This document shows positions 1-12,994 of a stretch of 64,000 bases of DNA, piece after piece. The DNA lies in the NCBI GenBank assembly GCA_903823025.1, contig CAIJRK010000003.1:1-64000 (forward strand), read 5' to 3'. This DNA comes from an uncultured beta proteobacterium (GTDB taxonomy: Bacteria; Pseudomonadota; Gammaproteobacteria; Burkholderiales; Burkholderiaceae_C). The notes beneath the pieces are model-generated. The model ran no database searches. It was not told the origin of the DNA and saw only the letters and a list, made by a program, of their open reading frames with translations. The first letter of the stretch is position 1. Every line of letters starts with the position of its first letter. A program made the position numbers and the translations under genes.

Positions 1-136
1 CTTTGGCTTGACCGCCGTACTTGGCAGCCAGAACCGTGGTAATTGCCGCCGTCAGGGTTGTTTTGCCGTGATCGACGTGACCAATGGTGCCGACGTTAAC
101 GTGCGGCTTGGTACGTGCGAATTTTTCTTTTCCCAT
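1..136 (-). CDS. tuf: Elongation factor Tu, N-terminal part (runs off window)
   Basis: Reverse-strand translation [45 protein letters not shown]; follows fusA. Confidence 0.95.
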   Translation of the reverse strand, partial: MGKEKFARTKPHVNVGTIGHVDHGKTTLTAAITTVLAAKYGGQAK

Positions 137-247
137 TTTCAATTCTCCAAAGAGCTAATTCCCGTGTACAGGTTTAATGTTTGCACGATGTTGCTGGTTC
201 GCCCCGCACGGGAACAGGGCGGCACACCGTCGCAGACAGCTTGAAAT

Positions 248-2350
248 TTACTTGGCCCGTGCAGCCATGATGGCTTCGGACACGTTACGCGGTGCTTCGC
301 TGTAATGTTTAAATTCCATGGTGTAGGTCGCGCGACCTTGTGACATGGAACGCAGTGTCGTTGAGTAACCGAACATCTCAGACAAGGGCACTTCTGCCTT
401 GATGGCTTTACCGCCACCGACCATGTCTTCCATGCCTTGAACCATGCCGCGACGTGAGGACAAATCGCCCATCACGTTACCGGCGTAGTCTTCGGGTGTT
501 TCAACTTCCACCGACATCATAGGCTCAAGAATGACAGGGCCGGCTTTGCGGCAACCTTCTTTGAAGCCAAAGATAGCAGCCATCTTGAAGGCGTTTTCAT
601 TCGAGTCAACGTCATGGTAAGAGCCGAAATGCAAGGTCACCTTGACGTCCACCACCGGGTAACCAGCCAACACGCCTGACGTTACTGCTTCATGAATGCC
701 TTTTTCAACCGCAGGAATGAATTCGCGCGGCACCACACCACCCTTGATGGCGTCCACAAACTCAATGCCTTTACCGGGTTCATTGGGCTCAATTTTGAGC
801 ACAACGTGCCCATATTGACCTTTACCGCCGGACTGACGCACAAACTTGCCTTCAGCATCTTCGATAGTCTTGCGAATGGTTTCGCGATAAGCCACTTGAG
901 GTTTGCCGACGTTGGCTTCAACACCAAACTCGCGTTTCATGCGGTCAACAATAATTTCCAAATGCAGCTCACCCATCCCGGCGATCAGGGTTTGACCGGA
1001 TTCTTCATCCGTTTTAACGCGGAAGGAAGGGTCTTCTTGCGCCAAACGCTGCAAGGCAATCCCCATTTTTTCCTGGTCAACCTTGGTTTTTGGCTCAACG
1101 GCCTGGGTAATCACCGGCTCAGGGAACACCATGCGTTCCAGCGTCACAATAGCCGTTGGATCACACAAGGTTTCACCTGTGGTGACGTCTTTCAAACCGA
1201 CGCAAGCGGCGATGTCGCCAGCGCGAATTTCACTGACTTCTTCGCGGTTGTTGGCGTGCATTTGCACAATGCGGCCAATGCGTTCTTTTTTGCCACGAAT
1301 CGGGTTGTAAACGCTGTCGCCTTTTTGCAGCACGCCGGAATAGACGCGCACAAAAGTCAACTGGCCGACAAATGGATCAGTCATCAATTTGAAAGCTAAT
1401 GCCGAGAATTTTTCACTGTCACTGGCTTGACGCACGACTGGATTTTCATCTTCGTCCATGCCTTTAACCGGTGGAATGTCCACGGGTGATGGCATGAATT
1501 CAATCACGGCATCCAGCATGCGCTGCACGCCTTTGTTCTTGAACGCAGAGCCACAATACATGGGCTGGATTTCGCTGGCAATCGTGCGGGTACGAATACC
1601 AAACTTGATCTCTTCTTCGGTCAGTTCACCTTCTTCGAGGTACTTGTTCATCAACTCTTCAGAGGCTTCAGCGGCTGCTTCCACCATCTTTTCGCGCCAT
1701 TCTTTAGCCGATTCAAGCAACTCAGCGGGAATATCACGGTAATCAAACTTCATGCCCTGTGACGCTTCGTCCCAGATGATGGCCTGCATTTTGATCAGAT
1801 CAACCACACCAGTGAAGTGTTCTTCTGCACCGATTGGGATCACCATAGGAACAGGGCTGGCCTTGAGGCGCAGTTTCATCTGATCCACAACCTTGAAGAA
1901 GTTGGCACCTGTACGGTCCATCTTGTTTACAAAGGCCAGACGTGGCACTTTGTATTTGTTGGCCTGACGCCAAACGGTTTCAGATTGGGGTTGCACACCA
2001 CCCACGGCGCAATACACCATGCAAGCACCGTCCAGCACGCGCATTGAACGCTCCACCTCAATGGTGAAGTCAACGTGACCGGGGGTGTCAATAATATTGA
2101 TGCGGTGTTCCGGGAAGTTGGTTTCCATGCCTTTCCAGAAGCAAGTGGTGGCCGCTGAAGTGATCGTGATACCACGTTCTTGCTCCTGCTCCATCCAGTC
2201 CATGGTGGCCGCGCCATCATGCACTTCACCAATTTTGTGGTTCACGCCGGTATAAAAAAGAATACGTTCGGTCGTGGTGGTTTTTCCTGCGTCGATGTGA
2301 GCCGAAATGCCAATATTGCGATAGCGCTCAATGGGGGTGTGGCGAGCCAT
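248..2350 (-). CDS. fusA: Elongation factor G
   Basis: 700 aa [38 protein letters not shown]; str operon context. Confidence 0.98.
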   Translation of the reverse strand: MARHTPIERYRNIGISAHIDAGKTTTTERILFYTGVNHKIGEVHDGAATMDWMEQEQERGITITSAATTCFWKGMETNFPEHRINIIDTPGHVDFTIEVERSMRVLDGACMVYCAVGGVQPQSETVWRQANKYKVPRLAFVNKMDRTGANFFKVVDQMKLRLKASPVPMVIPIGAEEHFTGVVDLIKMQAIIWDEASQGMKFDYRDIPAELLESAKEWREKMVEAAAEASEELMNKYLEEGELTEEEIKFGIRTRTIASEIQPMYCGSAFKNKGVQRMLDAVIEFMPSPVDIPPVKGMDEDENPVVRQASDSEKFSALAFKLMTDPFVGQLTFVRVYSGVLQKGDSVYNPIRGKKERIGRIVQMHANNREEVSEIRAGDIAACVGLKDVTTGETLCDPTAIVTLERMVFPEPVITQAVEPKTKVDQEKMGIALQRLAQEDPSFRVKTDEESGQTLIAGMGELHLEIIVDRMKREFGVEANVGKPQVAYRETIRKTIEDAEGKFVRQSGGKGQYGHVVLKIEPNEPGKGIEFVDAIKGGVVPREFIPAVEKGIHEAVTSGVLAGYPVVDVKVTLHFGSYHDVDSNENAFKMAAIFGFKEGCRKAGPVILEPMMSVEVETPEDYAGNVMGDLSSRRGMVQGMEDMVGGGKAIKAEVPLSEMFGYSTTLRSMSQGRATYTMEFKHYSEAPRNVSEAIMAARAK

Positions 2351-2523
2351 GATGAACCTCTAGGAAGAGAAAATTTAAAAAGCCACGCACCTGCAAGTGA
2401 TACAGGGCGCAGCGAGCGATTGTCAGGCGTAGAGCGGACGGCAGGCAATCTTGGCGTACTTTTACGCAAGTTGCCCAACTGACTCCGCAATCACGGATCA
2501 CAGTCGCGCAGTAGCCTTGAGGC

Positions 2524-2997
2524 TTAGAAACGGAAGTGAGAGAAGGCCTTGTTGGCCTCTGCCATGCGGTGAACTTCGTCACGCTTTTTCATGGCGCCGC
2601 CACGACCTTCGGTGGCTTCCATCAATTCGTTAGCCAAACGCAGTGCCATGGATTTTTCACCGCGTTTGCGCGCGGCTTCTTTAATCCAACGCATAGACAA
2701 AGCCAAACGACGCACTGGGCGCACTTCAACGGGGACTTGGTAGTTGGCACCACCGACACGGCGGGACTTCACTTCAACCATAGGTTTGACGTTGTTGATA
2801 GCCATTGTGAATGCTTCAACCGGGTCTTTACCTGGGTTCTTCTTTTCGATTTGTTCAAGCGCACCATAAATAATGCGCTCAGCAACCGCTTTTTTGCCGC
2901 CTTCCATGATCACATTCATGAATTTGGACAACTCTACATTGCCGAACTTAGGATCCGGCAGGATTTCACGTTTAGGGACTTCGCGACGACGTGGCAT
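2524..2997 (-). CDS. rpsG: 30S ribosomal protein S7
   Basis: 157 aa [20 protein letters not shown]; between rpsL and fusA. Confidence 0.98.
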   Translation of the reverse strand: MPRRREVPKREILPDPKFGNVELSKFMNVIMEGGKKAVAERIIYGALEQIEKKNPGKDPVEAFTMAINNVKPMVEVKSRRVGGANYQVPVEVRPVRRLALSMRWIKEAARKRGEKSMALRLANELMEATEGRGGAMKKRDEVHRMAEANKAFSHFRF

Positions 2998-3148
2998 TTT
3001 TTCACCTCTTAATTGCTTCAGTTGGCATCAATAATTGACACCGTAAAAACCATTTTGGTTTTCACTTACTCGACCCGATACTGGGTCACTACGTTGAATC
3101 ACCGCGCCACGCGGGACACAACACCTTTGTTTTTGACCAAGCGTTAGC

Positions 3149-3526
3149 TTATTTAGCCTTTGGCTTTTTAGTGCCGTACTTGGAGCGAGATTGCTTGCGG
3201 TCTTTCACGCCTTGCAAATCGAGCGAACCGCGCACGATGTGGTAACGAACACCCGGCAGATCCTTGACACGACCGCCACGAACCAGCACAACGCTGTGTT
3301 CCTGAAGATTGTGGCCTTCGCCGCCGATGTAAGAAATAACTTCAAACCCATTGGTCAGACGCACTTTGGCGACTTTACGCAGAGCCGAGTTTGGTTTCTT
3401 AGGCGTTGTGGTGTACACACGAGTGCAAACACCGCGACGCTGTGGAGAATTTTGCATCGCCGGGCTTTTGGACTTGATCGTTTCGACCTCGCGCCCCTGA
3501 CGTACTAGTTGATTGATTGTTGGCAT
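3149..3526 (-). CDS. rpsL: 30S ribosomal protein S12
   Basis: 125 aa [57 protein letters not shown]. Confidence 0.98.
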   Translation of the reverse strand: MPTINQLVRQGREVETIKSKSPAMQNSPQRRGVCTRVYTTTPKKPNSALRKVAKVRLTNGFEVISYIGGEGHNLQEHSVVLVRGGRVKDLPGVRYHIVRGSLDLQGVKDRKQSRSKYGTKKPKAK

Positions 3527-3620
3527 TGAAAACGTCCCTAAACGTTTGATAGCTATTGAATAGCTAAGACTTAAATACTTCGAAAACGTGAATCCCTTCG
3601 GAAATTCCGAAAAGCTCTCG

Positions 3621-3649
3621 ACTATAGCAGTTCAAAGACTAGCCCGCAA
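3621..3649 (-). promoter_or_regulatory. Probable rpsL (str operon) promoter
   Basis: On - strand TTGCGG (3649-3644), 17 bp spacer, TATAGT (3626-3621); about 95 bp upstream of the rpsL ATG. Confidence 0.5.
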
Positions 3650-3710
3650 TCACCGTTTGTGAACCTTGCGCGTTCAAAATGATGACAGGGGCTCACCTGA
3701 GGACGCCTTT

Positions 3711-4895
3711 TTACTTGATCCACAAACGCACGGCATCCCATGCGCGGCCAAAAATACCGGCTTGCTCAACCGCATCCAGCGTCACCAAAGGAATGTCGAT
3801 GATCGCTTGATCGCCGTTACTCACCTTTAAAGTAGCCAGTTGTTGACCTTTACTAAAAGGTGCCACCAGGGGATCTGAGCGCACCACTTGCGTTTTGAGT
3901 TTCTCCGCGCTGCCATTGGGAACGGCCACCACGATGGCATGAGGACTGCCCAAATTGACCGTTGAACTCTTGCCCTTCCAGACTGCGGGTGTCACCACCG
4001 CTTGATTGGCGTCAAACAGTTTCACAGCTTCAAATGCGGTATAGCCCCAGTTCAACAGCTTTTGGGATTCATTGGCACGCGCATTCTCGCTTGCGGCACC
4101 CAGCACAATGGACAGAAGACGGCGGCTACCCATTGCCTCAGGTGAACCCGCCGCAGCGCCCTGCATCCCCAAGCTGGAAAAATCGCGCTTGGCGGTTGTA
4201 ATGAGGCAATAACCGGCCGCGTTGGTGTGTCCTGTTTTTAAGCCATCAACAGAAGGGTCACGAAACAAAAGCAGGTTGCGATTGGTGTCATTGGCCGTGG
4301 GTGTTCCGGGGTATCGATATTTTTTAACTGCGTAGTAACCTACATAATCCGGGAAATCTTGCATTAAGCGAGTGGACAAAATACTTAAATCCCGCGCGGT
4401 CGTGAGGTGCCCCGGTTCTGTCAAGCCTTCTGGATTTTTATAAGTCGTTGAGTTCATGCCAAGTGCTTTGGCCTGCGCATTCATGAGTTGCACAAAGCGC
4501 TCTACCGAGCCGCCTACGCCTTCGGCCAGGGCCACTGTGGCATCGTTGCCACTTTGAACAATCATGCCCTTGATGAGGTCTTCGACCGGAATCATCATGC
4601 TGGGATCAATAAACATACGCGAACCCGGCATTTTCCAAGCACGTTCACTCACAGGCAATGTTTGTTTGATGTTGATTTTTTGACTCCGCAAGGCATCAAA
4701 TACAACATAGGCCGACATCAGTTTGGTCAGCGATGCTTGCTCCACCGGACTATCAATGTCTTTAGCTGCCAGCATTTGGTTGGCGGTGACATCAAATAAT
4801 AAATAAGAGCGGGCGGCAATTTCAGGTGGTTTCGGCGTTTGCGCAGCAACCGTGAAACACAGCGCGGAAGTGATAGCAATTAATAGAGTTTTCAT
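3711..4895 (-). CDS. dacC: D-alanyl-D-alanine carboxypeptidase (penicillin-binding protein 5/6 family)
   Basis: MKTLLIAITSALCFTVAAQ signal peptide, ASLTKLMSAYV (SxxK), SGNDATVALAE (SxN), DGLKTGHTNAAGYC (KTG). Start set at internal Met, 4895. Confidence 0.85.
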   Translation of the reverse strand: MKTLLIAITSALCFTVAAQTPKPPEIAARSYLLFDVTANQMLAAKDIDSPVEQASLTKLMSAYVVFDALRSQKINIKQTLPVSERAWKMPGSRMFIDPSMMIPVEDLIKGMIVQSGNDATVALAEGVGGSVERFVQLMNAQAKALGMNSTTYKNPEGLTEPGHLTTARDLSILSTRLMQDFPDYVGYYAVKKYRYPGTPTANDTNRNLLLFRDPSVDGLKTGHTNAAGYCLITTAKRDFSSLGMQGAAAGSPEAMGSRRLLSIVLGAASENARANESQKLLNWGYTAFEAVKLFDANQAVVTPAVWKGKSSTVNLGSPHAIVVAVPNGSAEKLKTQVVRSDPLVAPFSKGQQLATLKVSNGDQAIIDIPLVTLDAVEQAGIFGRAWDAVRLWIK

Positions 4896-5004
4896 GAAAT
4901 AAAGTCGTGCGTCTATGGGTCTGGCGACCCACAGAAAAATGAGGGAGAAGCCATTAATAGAATGGCCACTAACGCCCACCTGGCGTGGGCTGAAATTAAA
5001 AGAC

Positions 5005-5394
5005 TCAGCGGCCAACCGTGGCAGGAATGAGTAGCCGCGTCACAATCTGGCCATTTTTCAGATGTGATTCAACGATTTCGTCGATATCTTCATTGTCCAC
5101 AAAGGTGTACCAGACCGCTTCTGGATAAACCACAGCCACAGGGCCGCCCGCACACCGGTCCAGACAACCGGCTTTGTTAACCCGAACGTGGCCCGGCCCT
5201 GCCAGCCCCGCTGCCTTGACCTGGATTTTGCAGCGATCAAACCCTTCTTGCGCCTGAAGCTGCGCACAGCATGTCTCGCCATCTTTTCTCTCGTTGAGAC
5301 AAAAAAATATGTGCCGTTTGTAATAGGAGGTTACCGGCGGGCTTTCAGCGTCGGGAGTCGAATCGACGTTGTTATTGCAGTTTTTTTCAGTCAT
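5005..5394 (-). CDS. Thioredoxin-like (2Fe-2S) ferredoxin domain protein
   Basis: 129 aa; HIFFCLNERKDGETCCAQ ... NKAGCLDRCAGGPVAVVYPE cysteine pattern. Confidence 0.8.
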   Translation of the reverse strand: MTEKNCNNNVDSTPDAESPPVTSYYKRHIFFCLNERKDGETCCAQLQAQEGFDRCKIQVKAAGLAGPGHVRVNKAGCLDRCAGGPVAVVYPEAVWYTFVDNEDIDEIVESHLKNGQIVTRLLIPATVGR

Positions 5395-5403
5395 TCGCTG
5401 ATT

Positions 5404-6498
5404 CTAGTTTTTCGGCTTCCGGCTTGAGATTTGCATCAACACATAAACCAACACGGCATAAGGCCACAACCAACCCAGCCACTGAGCCAATCCGTGAAAG
5501 CGGATGAATCGTCCCTGTTCCCACGTTGCTAACGTTTGCGCAAAGTAAGGGCTGGCAGACACTTGGTTGAGCAGACCGAGATAAATACCCAGCGCCAACA
5601 AGACCAAAGCAGCACTTGGGCGCTGCGGCACCCACAGCATCGAAATCCCTAGCCCCAGTGCCACGACCAAACCGGCCTTGGTGGGTAAACTGAACCACGC
5701 CCAAGCGTGCTCAGGCCCATAACTCAGCGCAGAAGACAACGCGGTTACGCTAATACCGAGCACAAACACCAGTATTAAAAACAAGGCTCGTCGGGTGATA
5801 GAACGAATGATGCAAAAGCCAAGCAGACAAGGAATCAACACACCCAAGGCGACACAAATCAATTCGACATCCGGCACCAAGGGCTGCAGCTTGATCGTCT
5901 GTGTTGGCAGCCAATCCAAAAACGGTGTGCCCGCCAATGCATCGGGCAACACGCCTTCAAATCGCTCAAATACCTGACCCAGCCCAAACGGTACAGTGGC
6001 TGGAAATAACAAGGCCAAGGGCCACATAGCCAGCAAAACCAGGCCGCCGCGTGCCTCGGTCACAAACCAGCGCGCTCTGAAACGACTCCAATGCTCAAGA
6101 CCGCCGATCTTTTTCATTGCCCAAGCCAGCAAGGCACCCAGCCCCGCGCCCAATATGTTGAGTCCCAAATCTAAATTGGAGGATACGCGAAGGGGTAAAT
6201 AACTTTGTAATGACTCCATCGCCAGCGACAAAATACCGGCAGCCAACGGTGCAAAAACAAGGCCGTAGCGTGCATGACCAGTCCGCAGTGCAATCAAAAC
6301 AAGCAAGAACCCGAAGGGCATGTAGCCCAGGATATTGATGCCAACATCAAAGCCTGTCCAATAGGGCGATAAGGGGCTGGTTATAAAAGTCCAGGGCATG
6401 ATGCCTTGGTCGCGCCAACCTGTGAATGGATACAAGCTGGCATAGCAAATAAGCCCCAGGTAGATCAGGGCGAGAGGCCATGCCGAGGTTTTATGCAC
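5404..6498 (-). CDS. VanZ-like family membrane protein
   Basis: Multi-TM protein with YASLYPFTGWRD and DVGINILGYMPFGFLLV; GTG start at 6498 preferred because the longer ORF runs into hemJ. Confidence 0.7.
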   Translation of the reverse strand: MHKTSAWPLALIYLGLICYASLYPFTGWRDQGIMPWTFITSPLSPYWTGFDVGINILGYMPFGFLLVLIALRTGHARYGLVFAPLAAGILSLAMESLQSYLPLRVSSNLDLGLNILGAGLGALLAWAMKKIGGLEHWSRFRARWFVTEARGGLVLLAMWPLALLFPATVPFGLGQVFERFEGVLPDALAGTPFLDWLPTQTIKLQPLVPDVELICVALGVLIPCLLGFCIIRSITRRALFLILVFVLGISVTALSSALSYGPEHAWAWFSLPTKAGLVVALGLGISMLWVPQRPSAALVLLALGIYLGLLNQVSASPYFAQTLATWEQGRFIRFHGLAQWLGWLWPYAVLVYVLMQISSRKPKN

Positions 6499-6512
6499 CG
6501 GCCCCCCCAAAA

Positions 6513-8183
<1,671 letters not shown>

Positions 8184-8218
8184 CCCTCAACCGACTTGTC
8201 CTGCGGCGCTCAAACTTC

Positions 8219-9340
8219 ATGCGAATTTTCACCATCACCAATACCACCGTCACTGAAACGGCAGTCCTGCCCTTGCTGCTGACAGCGCAGTTGCCCCGGC
8301 AAGGTTACCTGTGGATTGCCTGCGCACGCCGGGAGTTTGAGGTGATACAAGCGCAGATTCAAGCAACGCTGCAAGCCCTGTGCGCCCAGCAGCTGGTTGA
8401 TTTGCATATTTCAGATTTGCTGAACAACCAACTGCCTTCGCGCTACGACTACACCTCGCAATATGATATTTTGGTGTTTCGCCGGTTGGCAGCGGGCAAC
8501 ACCGAGACCGATCTGTCAAACCCGGGTCTGCCGCTCAACCACTTGCCGGCACGCGGCGGCCCGCCCATTCTGAGGCGCATCGACACCAGTCCAGTCGGGT
8601 TTGCCGTGTTCGACCATATTTTGCTCACGGTGCATCCCACCGATTGCGCCGTGCGTGATGCCTATGCCGCCAAGTTATTAAGTACTGCCTCGGCTGAATC
8701 GCACGCCGCCGGGGCACGCCTGCCCAGTAGCCCCGCAGACTTGATGTTGCGTATCGTCAATCAAATGGTGGACGGGTATCTGGCGCTTCGGCGTGAACTC
8801 ACCCACCAGCTCGATCACTGGCAATCTGAATTAATCAACCCCCGAACCCGCTTTAACAACTGGGGCGCCTTGCTGGATGCCCGGCTGTCACTGCACCACC
8901 TCGACGAAATCTGCGAAGACCAACGCTCCGCTGTGCAGGACTGGACAGAGGCGATTAAAACCTGGCCCGACGCTGAAACCCCTGCGGGTCAGCGTGAGCG
9001 TGATTTGCTGCAAGTGCGCAGCCGCGACGTGCTGGAGCACATTGAACGGGTCGTTCATCATGTGCGCCGCCTGGAGCAGAGCGCTGAAACAGCGATTCAA
9101 ATGCACTTCAGCGCCCAAAGCCACCGCACCAACGAGATCATGCGAACGCTCACGGTACTGACGGCCATCTTTTTGCCTCTCAACCTGATTGCCGGCATTT
9201 TCGGGATGAACTTTGACTTCATTCCGCTTTTGCACCGCGCCAATGGCTTTTGGCTCGCCATGAGTTTGATGACGTTAACGGCGCTGGGACTGGTAATTTT
9301 TTTCTGGCGAAAACGTTATCTGGAACGCCCTACTCGCTGA
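8219..9340 (+). CDS. CorA-type magnesium/cobalt transporter family protein
   Basis: C-terminal LTAIFLPLNLIAGIFGMNFDFIPLL (GMN motif) plus a second TM helix. Confidence 0.85.
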   Translation: MRIFTITNTTVTETAVLPLLLTAQLPRQGYLWIACARREFEVIQAQIQATLQALCAQQLVDLHISDLLNNQLPSRYDYTSQYDILVFRRLAAGNTETDLSNPGLPLNHLPARGGPPILRRIDTSPVGFAVFDHILLTVHPTDCAVRDAYAAKLLSTASAESHAAGARLPSSPADLMLRIVNQMVDGYLALRRELTHQLDHWQSELINPRTRFNNWGALLDARLSLHHLDEICEDQRSAVQDWTEAIKTWPDAETPAGQRERDLLQVRSRDVLEHIERVVHHVRRLEQSAETAIQMHFSAQSHRTNEIMRTLTVLTAIFLPLNLIAGIFGMNFDFIPLLHRANGFWLAMSLMTLTALGLVIFFWRKRYLERPTR

Positions 9341-9341
9341 A

Positions 9342-10037
9342 TCAGCTTAAATGTTTGACAAAAAAAGCCAGCGTGCGTTCACGCGCCAGTGTTGCCGCCT
9401 CCGCGTTGTAGCTACTGCGGTGGTCGCAGTTGAACCCATGACTGGCCGGGTAGTGGCAAGTCTCCACTTCAGGATGGGCGCGCTTGAAAGCCTCAACGCT
9501 GTCTGAGGGCAGCGACGGGTCGTTTTGCCCAAAATGGGACAAAACCGGGCATTTGGGGCTGAGGGCGATATCGCCAGCGCCGGTCATGCCACCGCCGTAA
9601 TAAGTCACCGCAGCGCTTAAACCCGAGAGTTGGCAGGCGGCGCGCCAGGTCAACAAGCCTCCCCAGCAATAACCGACCAGGCCCACTTTGCCCGTTGTTG
9701 TCCCTGCGTGCGCGGCGTAATCAATGGCCGCCTGAACGTCCTGCATCACACCAGGCGACGGCAGCGCCGCCACGCCAGCCATGTAGTCCACGCCCAGCGT
9801 CACATCCGCCGGGGTGTAGGTCAGATCAACGCCGGGTTTGACCCGATGAAAAGTAGCCGGTGCAATCGCCAGATAACCTTGCGCGGCGTAACCCGCCACC
9901 ACGGCACGAATGTGGGTATTGATCCCAAAAATCTCCTGCAACACCACCACGGCGCCTTTGGCCTGTCCGGCTGGCTGTGCGACATAGGCGGGAAATTTAA
10001 AACCATCTGCCGCTGTCAATTCAAGGAAGCTGTTCAT
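9342..10037 (-). CDS. Dienelactone hydrolase family protein
   Basis: VVLQEIFGIN, VGLVGYCWGGLL nucleophile motif, HGFNCDHRSSYN. Confidence 0.9.
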   Translation of the reverse strand: MNSFLELTAADGFKFPAYVAQPAGQAKGAVVVLQEIFGINTHIRAVVAGYAAQGYLAIAPATFHRVKPGVDLTYTPADVTLGVDYMAGVAALPSPGVMQDVQAAIDYAAHAGTTTGKVGLVGYCWGGLLTWRAACQLSGLSAAVTYYGGGMTGAGDIALSPKCPVLSHFGQNDPSLPSDSVEAFKRAHPEVETCHYPASHGFNCDHRSSYNAEAATLARERTLAFFVKHLS

Positions 10038-10246
10038 TTAAGACCCGATCAATTTTTGATGAATAAACACCCATGTTTGCACTGAACGAATAAACCAGCA
10101 CTCAAAACGGACATTGTTAATTGACAAATTTATTAACTTTCAAAATCCTTACAATCGTGAACTTTTATTTAACCCCCGGCGTTCAATAGGCGACCCATTC
10201 AGTCACAAACTGAGTCCAGTTGTCTGCCATCATTAAGGAGTTCGCT

Positions 10247-11764
10247 ATGCAACTCATTGTTTCAGCCGGCGCGATTGCCGTCATCGTTTTGTGGGGCTTG
10301 CTGTCGCCAGCCACGCTGGACGGATTTTTTGGGCAAGCGCTGACTAGCATCACGCACAACTTTGGCTGGCTTTACCTCTGGCTGGTGCTGGGCCTGGTCG
10401 GACTGGCCTTCTTCTTGGCCTTCAGCCGCTACGGCGACCTCAAACTCGGCGATGAAGATGACGAACCCGAGTTTTCCATGGGGTCGTGGTTTTCCATGCT
10501 GTTTGCCGCCGGCATGGGCATCGGACTGGTGTTCTGGGGCGTGGCGGAGCCGATTTCTCATTACGCCTCCGCGCCGCCGGGCGTTGTTTCCGGCACGCCC
10601 GAAGCAGCCAACGCAGCCATGCGCTATGCGTTTTTCCATTGGGGACTTCACCCGTGGGCGATTTACGGCATCGTCGGTCTGTCGATCGCGTTCTTCCAGT
10701 TTCGCCATAAAGCACCGGCCTTGGTGAGTTCAGCCACTGAGGCGCTGCCCTGGAAGTTCGTGCAACGCCTGTCGCCTGTCTTTAACGTGCTGGCCGTCAT
10801 CGCCACCGCCTTCGGTGTCGCCACTTCGCTGGGTATGGGTGCAACGCAAATTAACAGCGGCTTGAACGCCATTTTTGGCTTGCCCATTAACACCTTCTCT
10901 CAAGCTGGCATTATTGTGGTGACGACGGTTTTGTTCTTGGCCTCGGCGGTCAGTGGCGTCGGACGCGGCATCAAATGGCTGTCCACCGGCAACCTGATTT
11001 TGGCGGCGGTACTGGCCATGGCGGTGCTGATCCTCGGACCAACGATTGCCATCGTTAACACCTTTACCAGCACGCTGGGCGCTTATCTGAGCGAGTTTGT
11101 ACGCATGAGTTTGCGCATGAGTCCGTTCCGTGACAGCTCCTGGATTGGCGATTGGACGATCTTCTATTGGGCTTGGTGGATTTCCTGGTCGCCTTTTGTG
11201 GGCCTGTTTATCGCTCGCGTGTCACGCGGGCGCACCATTCGTCAATTTATTGTCGGCACGGTGCTGGCACCGACTCTGGTCGGGTTTGCGTGGTTCTCGA
11301 TCTTTGGTGGTGCCGCGCTTTACATGGAAATTTTCCAGAACGTGCCGTTGGCGCAAGCCGTCAGCAGCGATGTTTCTACGGCACTGTTTGCCCTGTTTAA
11401 CGCGCTGCCGATGGGCTGGCTGATGTCGATTGTGGCTACCATCTTGGTGTTGGTGTTTTTTGTCACCTCGGGCGATTCGGCCACCCTAGTGCTGGCCATG
11501 ATGAGCAGCGGCGGCAACCCCAACCCGAACAACCGCATCAAGATCATGTGGGGCACGCTGGTGTCGGCTATCGCCTTGAGTTTGTTGTTTGCGGGCGGCC
11601 TCAAAGCGGTTCAAACGGCCACTATTGTGTTTGCCTTGCCGTTCTCGGTGGTGCTGGTGTTGATGGCGGTGTCCGTCACCTGGGCCATCCACAAAGACTG
11701 GCAAGCAGATCAGGATCGTGACAAATTGCTGCGCAAGAAGATGCGCGCTTTGGTTAAAGATTGA
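10247..11764 (+). CDS. BCCT family transporter (choline/betaine/carnitine type)
   Basis: FGMSW-like segment GSWFSMLFAAGMGIGLVFWGVAEP; DWTIFYWAWWISWSPFVGLFIARVSRGRTIRQF; AAGGAG upstream of the ATG. Confidence 0.92.
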   Translation: MQLIVSAGAIAVIVLWGLLSPATLDGFFGQALTSITHNFGWLYLWLVLGLVGLAFFLAFSRYGDLKLGDEDDEPEFSMGSWFSMLFAAGMGIGLVFWGVAEPISHYASAPPGVVSGTPEAANAAMRYAFFHWGLHPWAIYGIVGLSIAFFQFRHKAPALVSSATEALPWKFVQRLSPVFNVLAVIATAFGVATSLGMGATQINSGLNAIFGLPINTFSQAGIIVVTTVLFLASAVSGVGRGIKWLSTGNLILAAVLAMAVLILGPTIAIVNTFTSTLGAYLSEFVRMSLRMSPFRDSSWIGDWTIFYWAWWISWSPFVGLFIARVSRGRTIRQFIVGTVLAPTLVGFAWFSIFGGAALYMEIFQNVPLAQAVSSDVSTALFALFNALPMGWLMSIVATILVLVFFVTSGDSATLVLAMMSSGGNPNPNNRIKIMWGTLVSAIALSLLFAGGLKAVQTATIVFALPFSVVLVLMAVSVTWAIHKDWQADQDRDKLLRKKMRALVKD

Positions 11765-11776
11765 CTATTTCGACCA

Positions 11777-11813
11777 ACGCAACAGCTTCAGCGTTTTGCT
11801 GACACTGTTGCGT
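11777..11813. terminator. Bidirectional hairpin between convergent genes
   Basis: ACGCAACAG-CT-TCAGC-GTTTT-GCTGA-CA-CTGTTGCGT: 9 bp plus 5 bp stem, between BCCT (+) and patatin (-) stop codons. Confidence 0.6.
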
Positions 11814-11822
11814 CAAGAAGTA

Positions 11823-12950
11823 TCAGGGCTGTGTGCGAGCCGTCACCGGCATCCGCAAATCATCCAAATAATCCTGTTTGATATTGACCGTGCATTTCAC
11901 GCCCAGTGAGGCGTAATGTTGGTCAAGCCAGGCGCGGGCGTGGGCTTGACCCAAGTCGTGCAAGGCGGTAATCAGACTGGCGCGCGTGGACGCTTTTGTT
12001 GCCCCGGCAAACGCTTCCAGCGCCTCACCGCCGTCAATGCGGTGCATCAACACATCTTTGTAATGAGCCGGATCCAGCTTGCCTTCGGCGAGCAAACGCT
12101 TGACAAAATCAATAGCGCGCATTTCAGCAATCAGGCCCGCGTTAAACGTCACTTCGTTAATCCGATCCATGATTTCAGTGCTGTTGGTGGGCAACTTGCT
12201 GCGCTTGATCGGGTTGATTTGCACCAACAAAATATCGCGGCTGGTGCATTGATAAATCAAGGGGTGAATGGCGGGGTTACCCGAGTAGCCGCCGTCCCAA
12301 AAGTGGTCGCCCTCAATCTCTACGGCTTTAAACATCATGGGCAGACACGCGGAGGCCATGACGGCATCAGCGGTCAGGCGCTTGCCTGAAAAAACTTCCG
12401 CTTGACCGGTCGATACGCGGGTGGCCACCACAAAAATTTTGAGTGATTGAAGTCGTGCCAAACCTTCAAAATCAATTTGACTTTCTAAAAATTGACGCAA
12501 GGGGTTGATGTCAAACGGATTGCTTTGGTAGGGCGATAGGGTGCTGGACCAAAAATTTGCCATCGCCTGCGTCCACATGGCGGTGGGTGAGTTGTTGTTG
12601 CTGTCCTGACCAAACAAGACATCAAAAGGTGCGCGCTGCGCCTCGGACAACGCGCCCATATTGACAATGCCATTCCAGAAGTTAGCCAAGGCTTCGCGCG
12701 CCGCCTCACGCGGGTCACTCCGGTGCTTGTCGCTGGCTTGGGCAAACCCGTGCGCCAGCGCCACCGCGTTCATCGCCCCTGCGCTGGTGCCGCTAATGCC
12801 GTCCAGTTCAATGCGCCCATCTTCAAGCAGCGCGTCCAGTACGCCCCAGGTAAAAGCACCGTGTGAGCCGCCACCCTGAAGCGCCAGACTGAGATGTGGA
12901 TGAGCCGATGGAGGCAAAGCATCCGTTGAGTTTTGTTGTGGTGAATTCAT
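11823..12950 (-). CDS. Patatin-like phospholipase
   Basis: LSLALQGGGSHGAFTWGVLDALLEDG, GISGTSAGAMNAVALAHG (GxSxG), DGGYSGNP. Confidence 0.93.
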   Translation of the reverse strand: MNSPQQNSTDALPPSAHPHLSLALQGGGSHGAFTWGVLDALLEDGRIELDGISGTSAGAMNAVALAHGFAQASDKHRSDPREAAREALANFWNGIVNMGALSEAQRAPFDVLFGQDSNNNSPTAMWTQAMANFWSSTLSPYQSNPFDINPLRQFLESQIDFEGLARLQSLKIFVVATRVSTGQAEVFSGKRLTADAVMASACLPMMFKAVEIEGDHFWDGGYSGNPAIHPLIYQCTSRDILLVQINPIKRSKLPTNSTEIMDRINEVTFNAGLIAEMRAIDFVKRLLAEGKLDPAHYKDVLMHRIDGGEALEAFAGATKASTRASLITALHDLGQAHARAWLDQHYASLGVKCTVNIKQDYLDDLRMPVTARTQP

Positions 12951-12994
12951 AGGAGAAGGTTAACAAAAACTATCCAAAAAGTAAAAACACCGCG

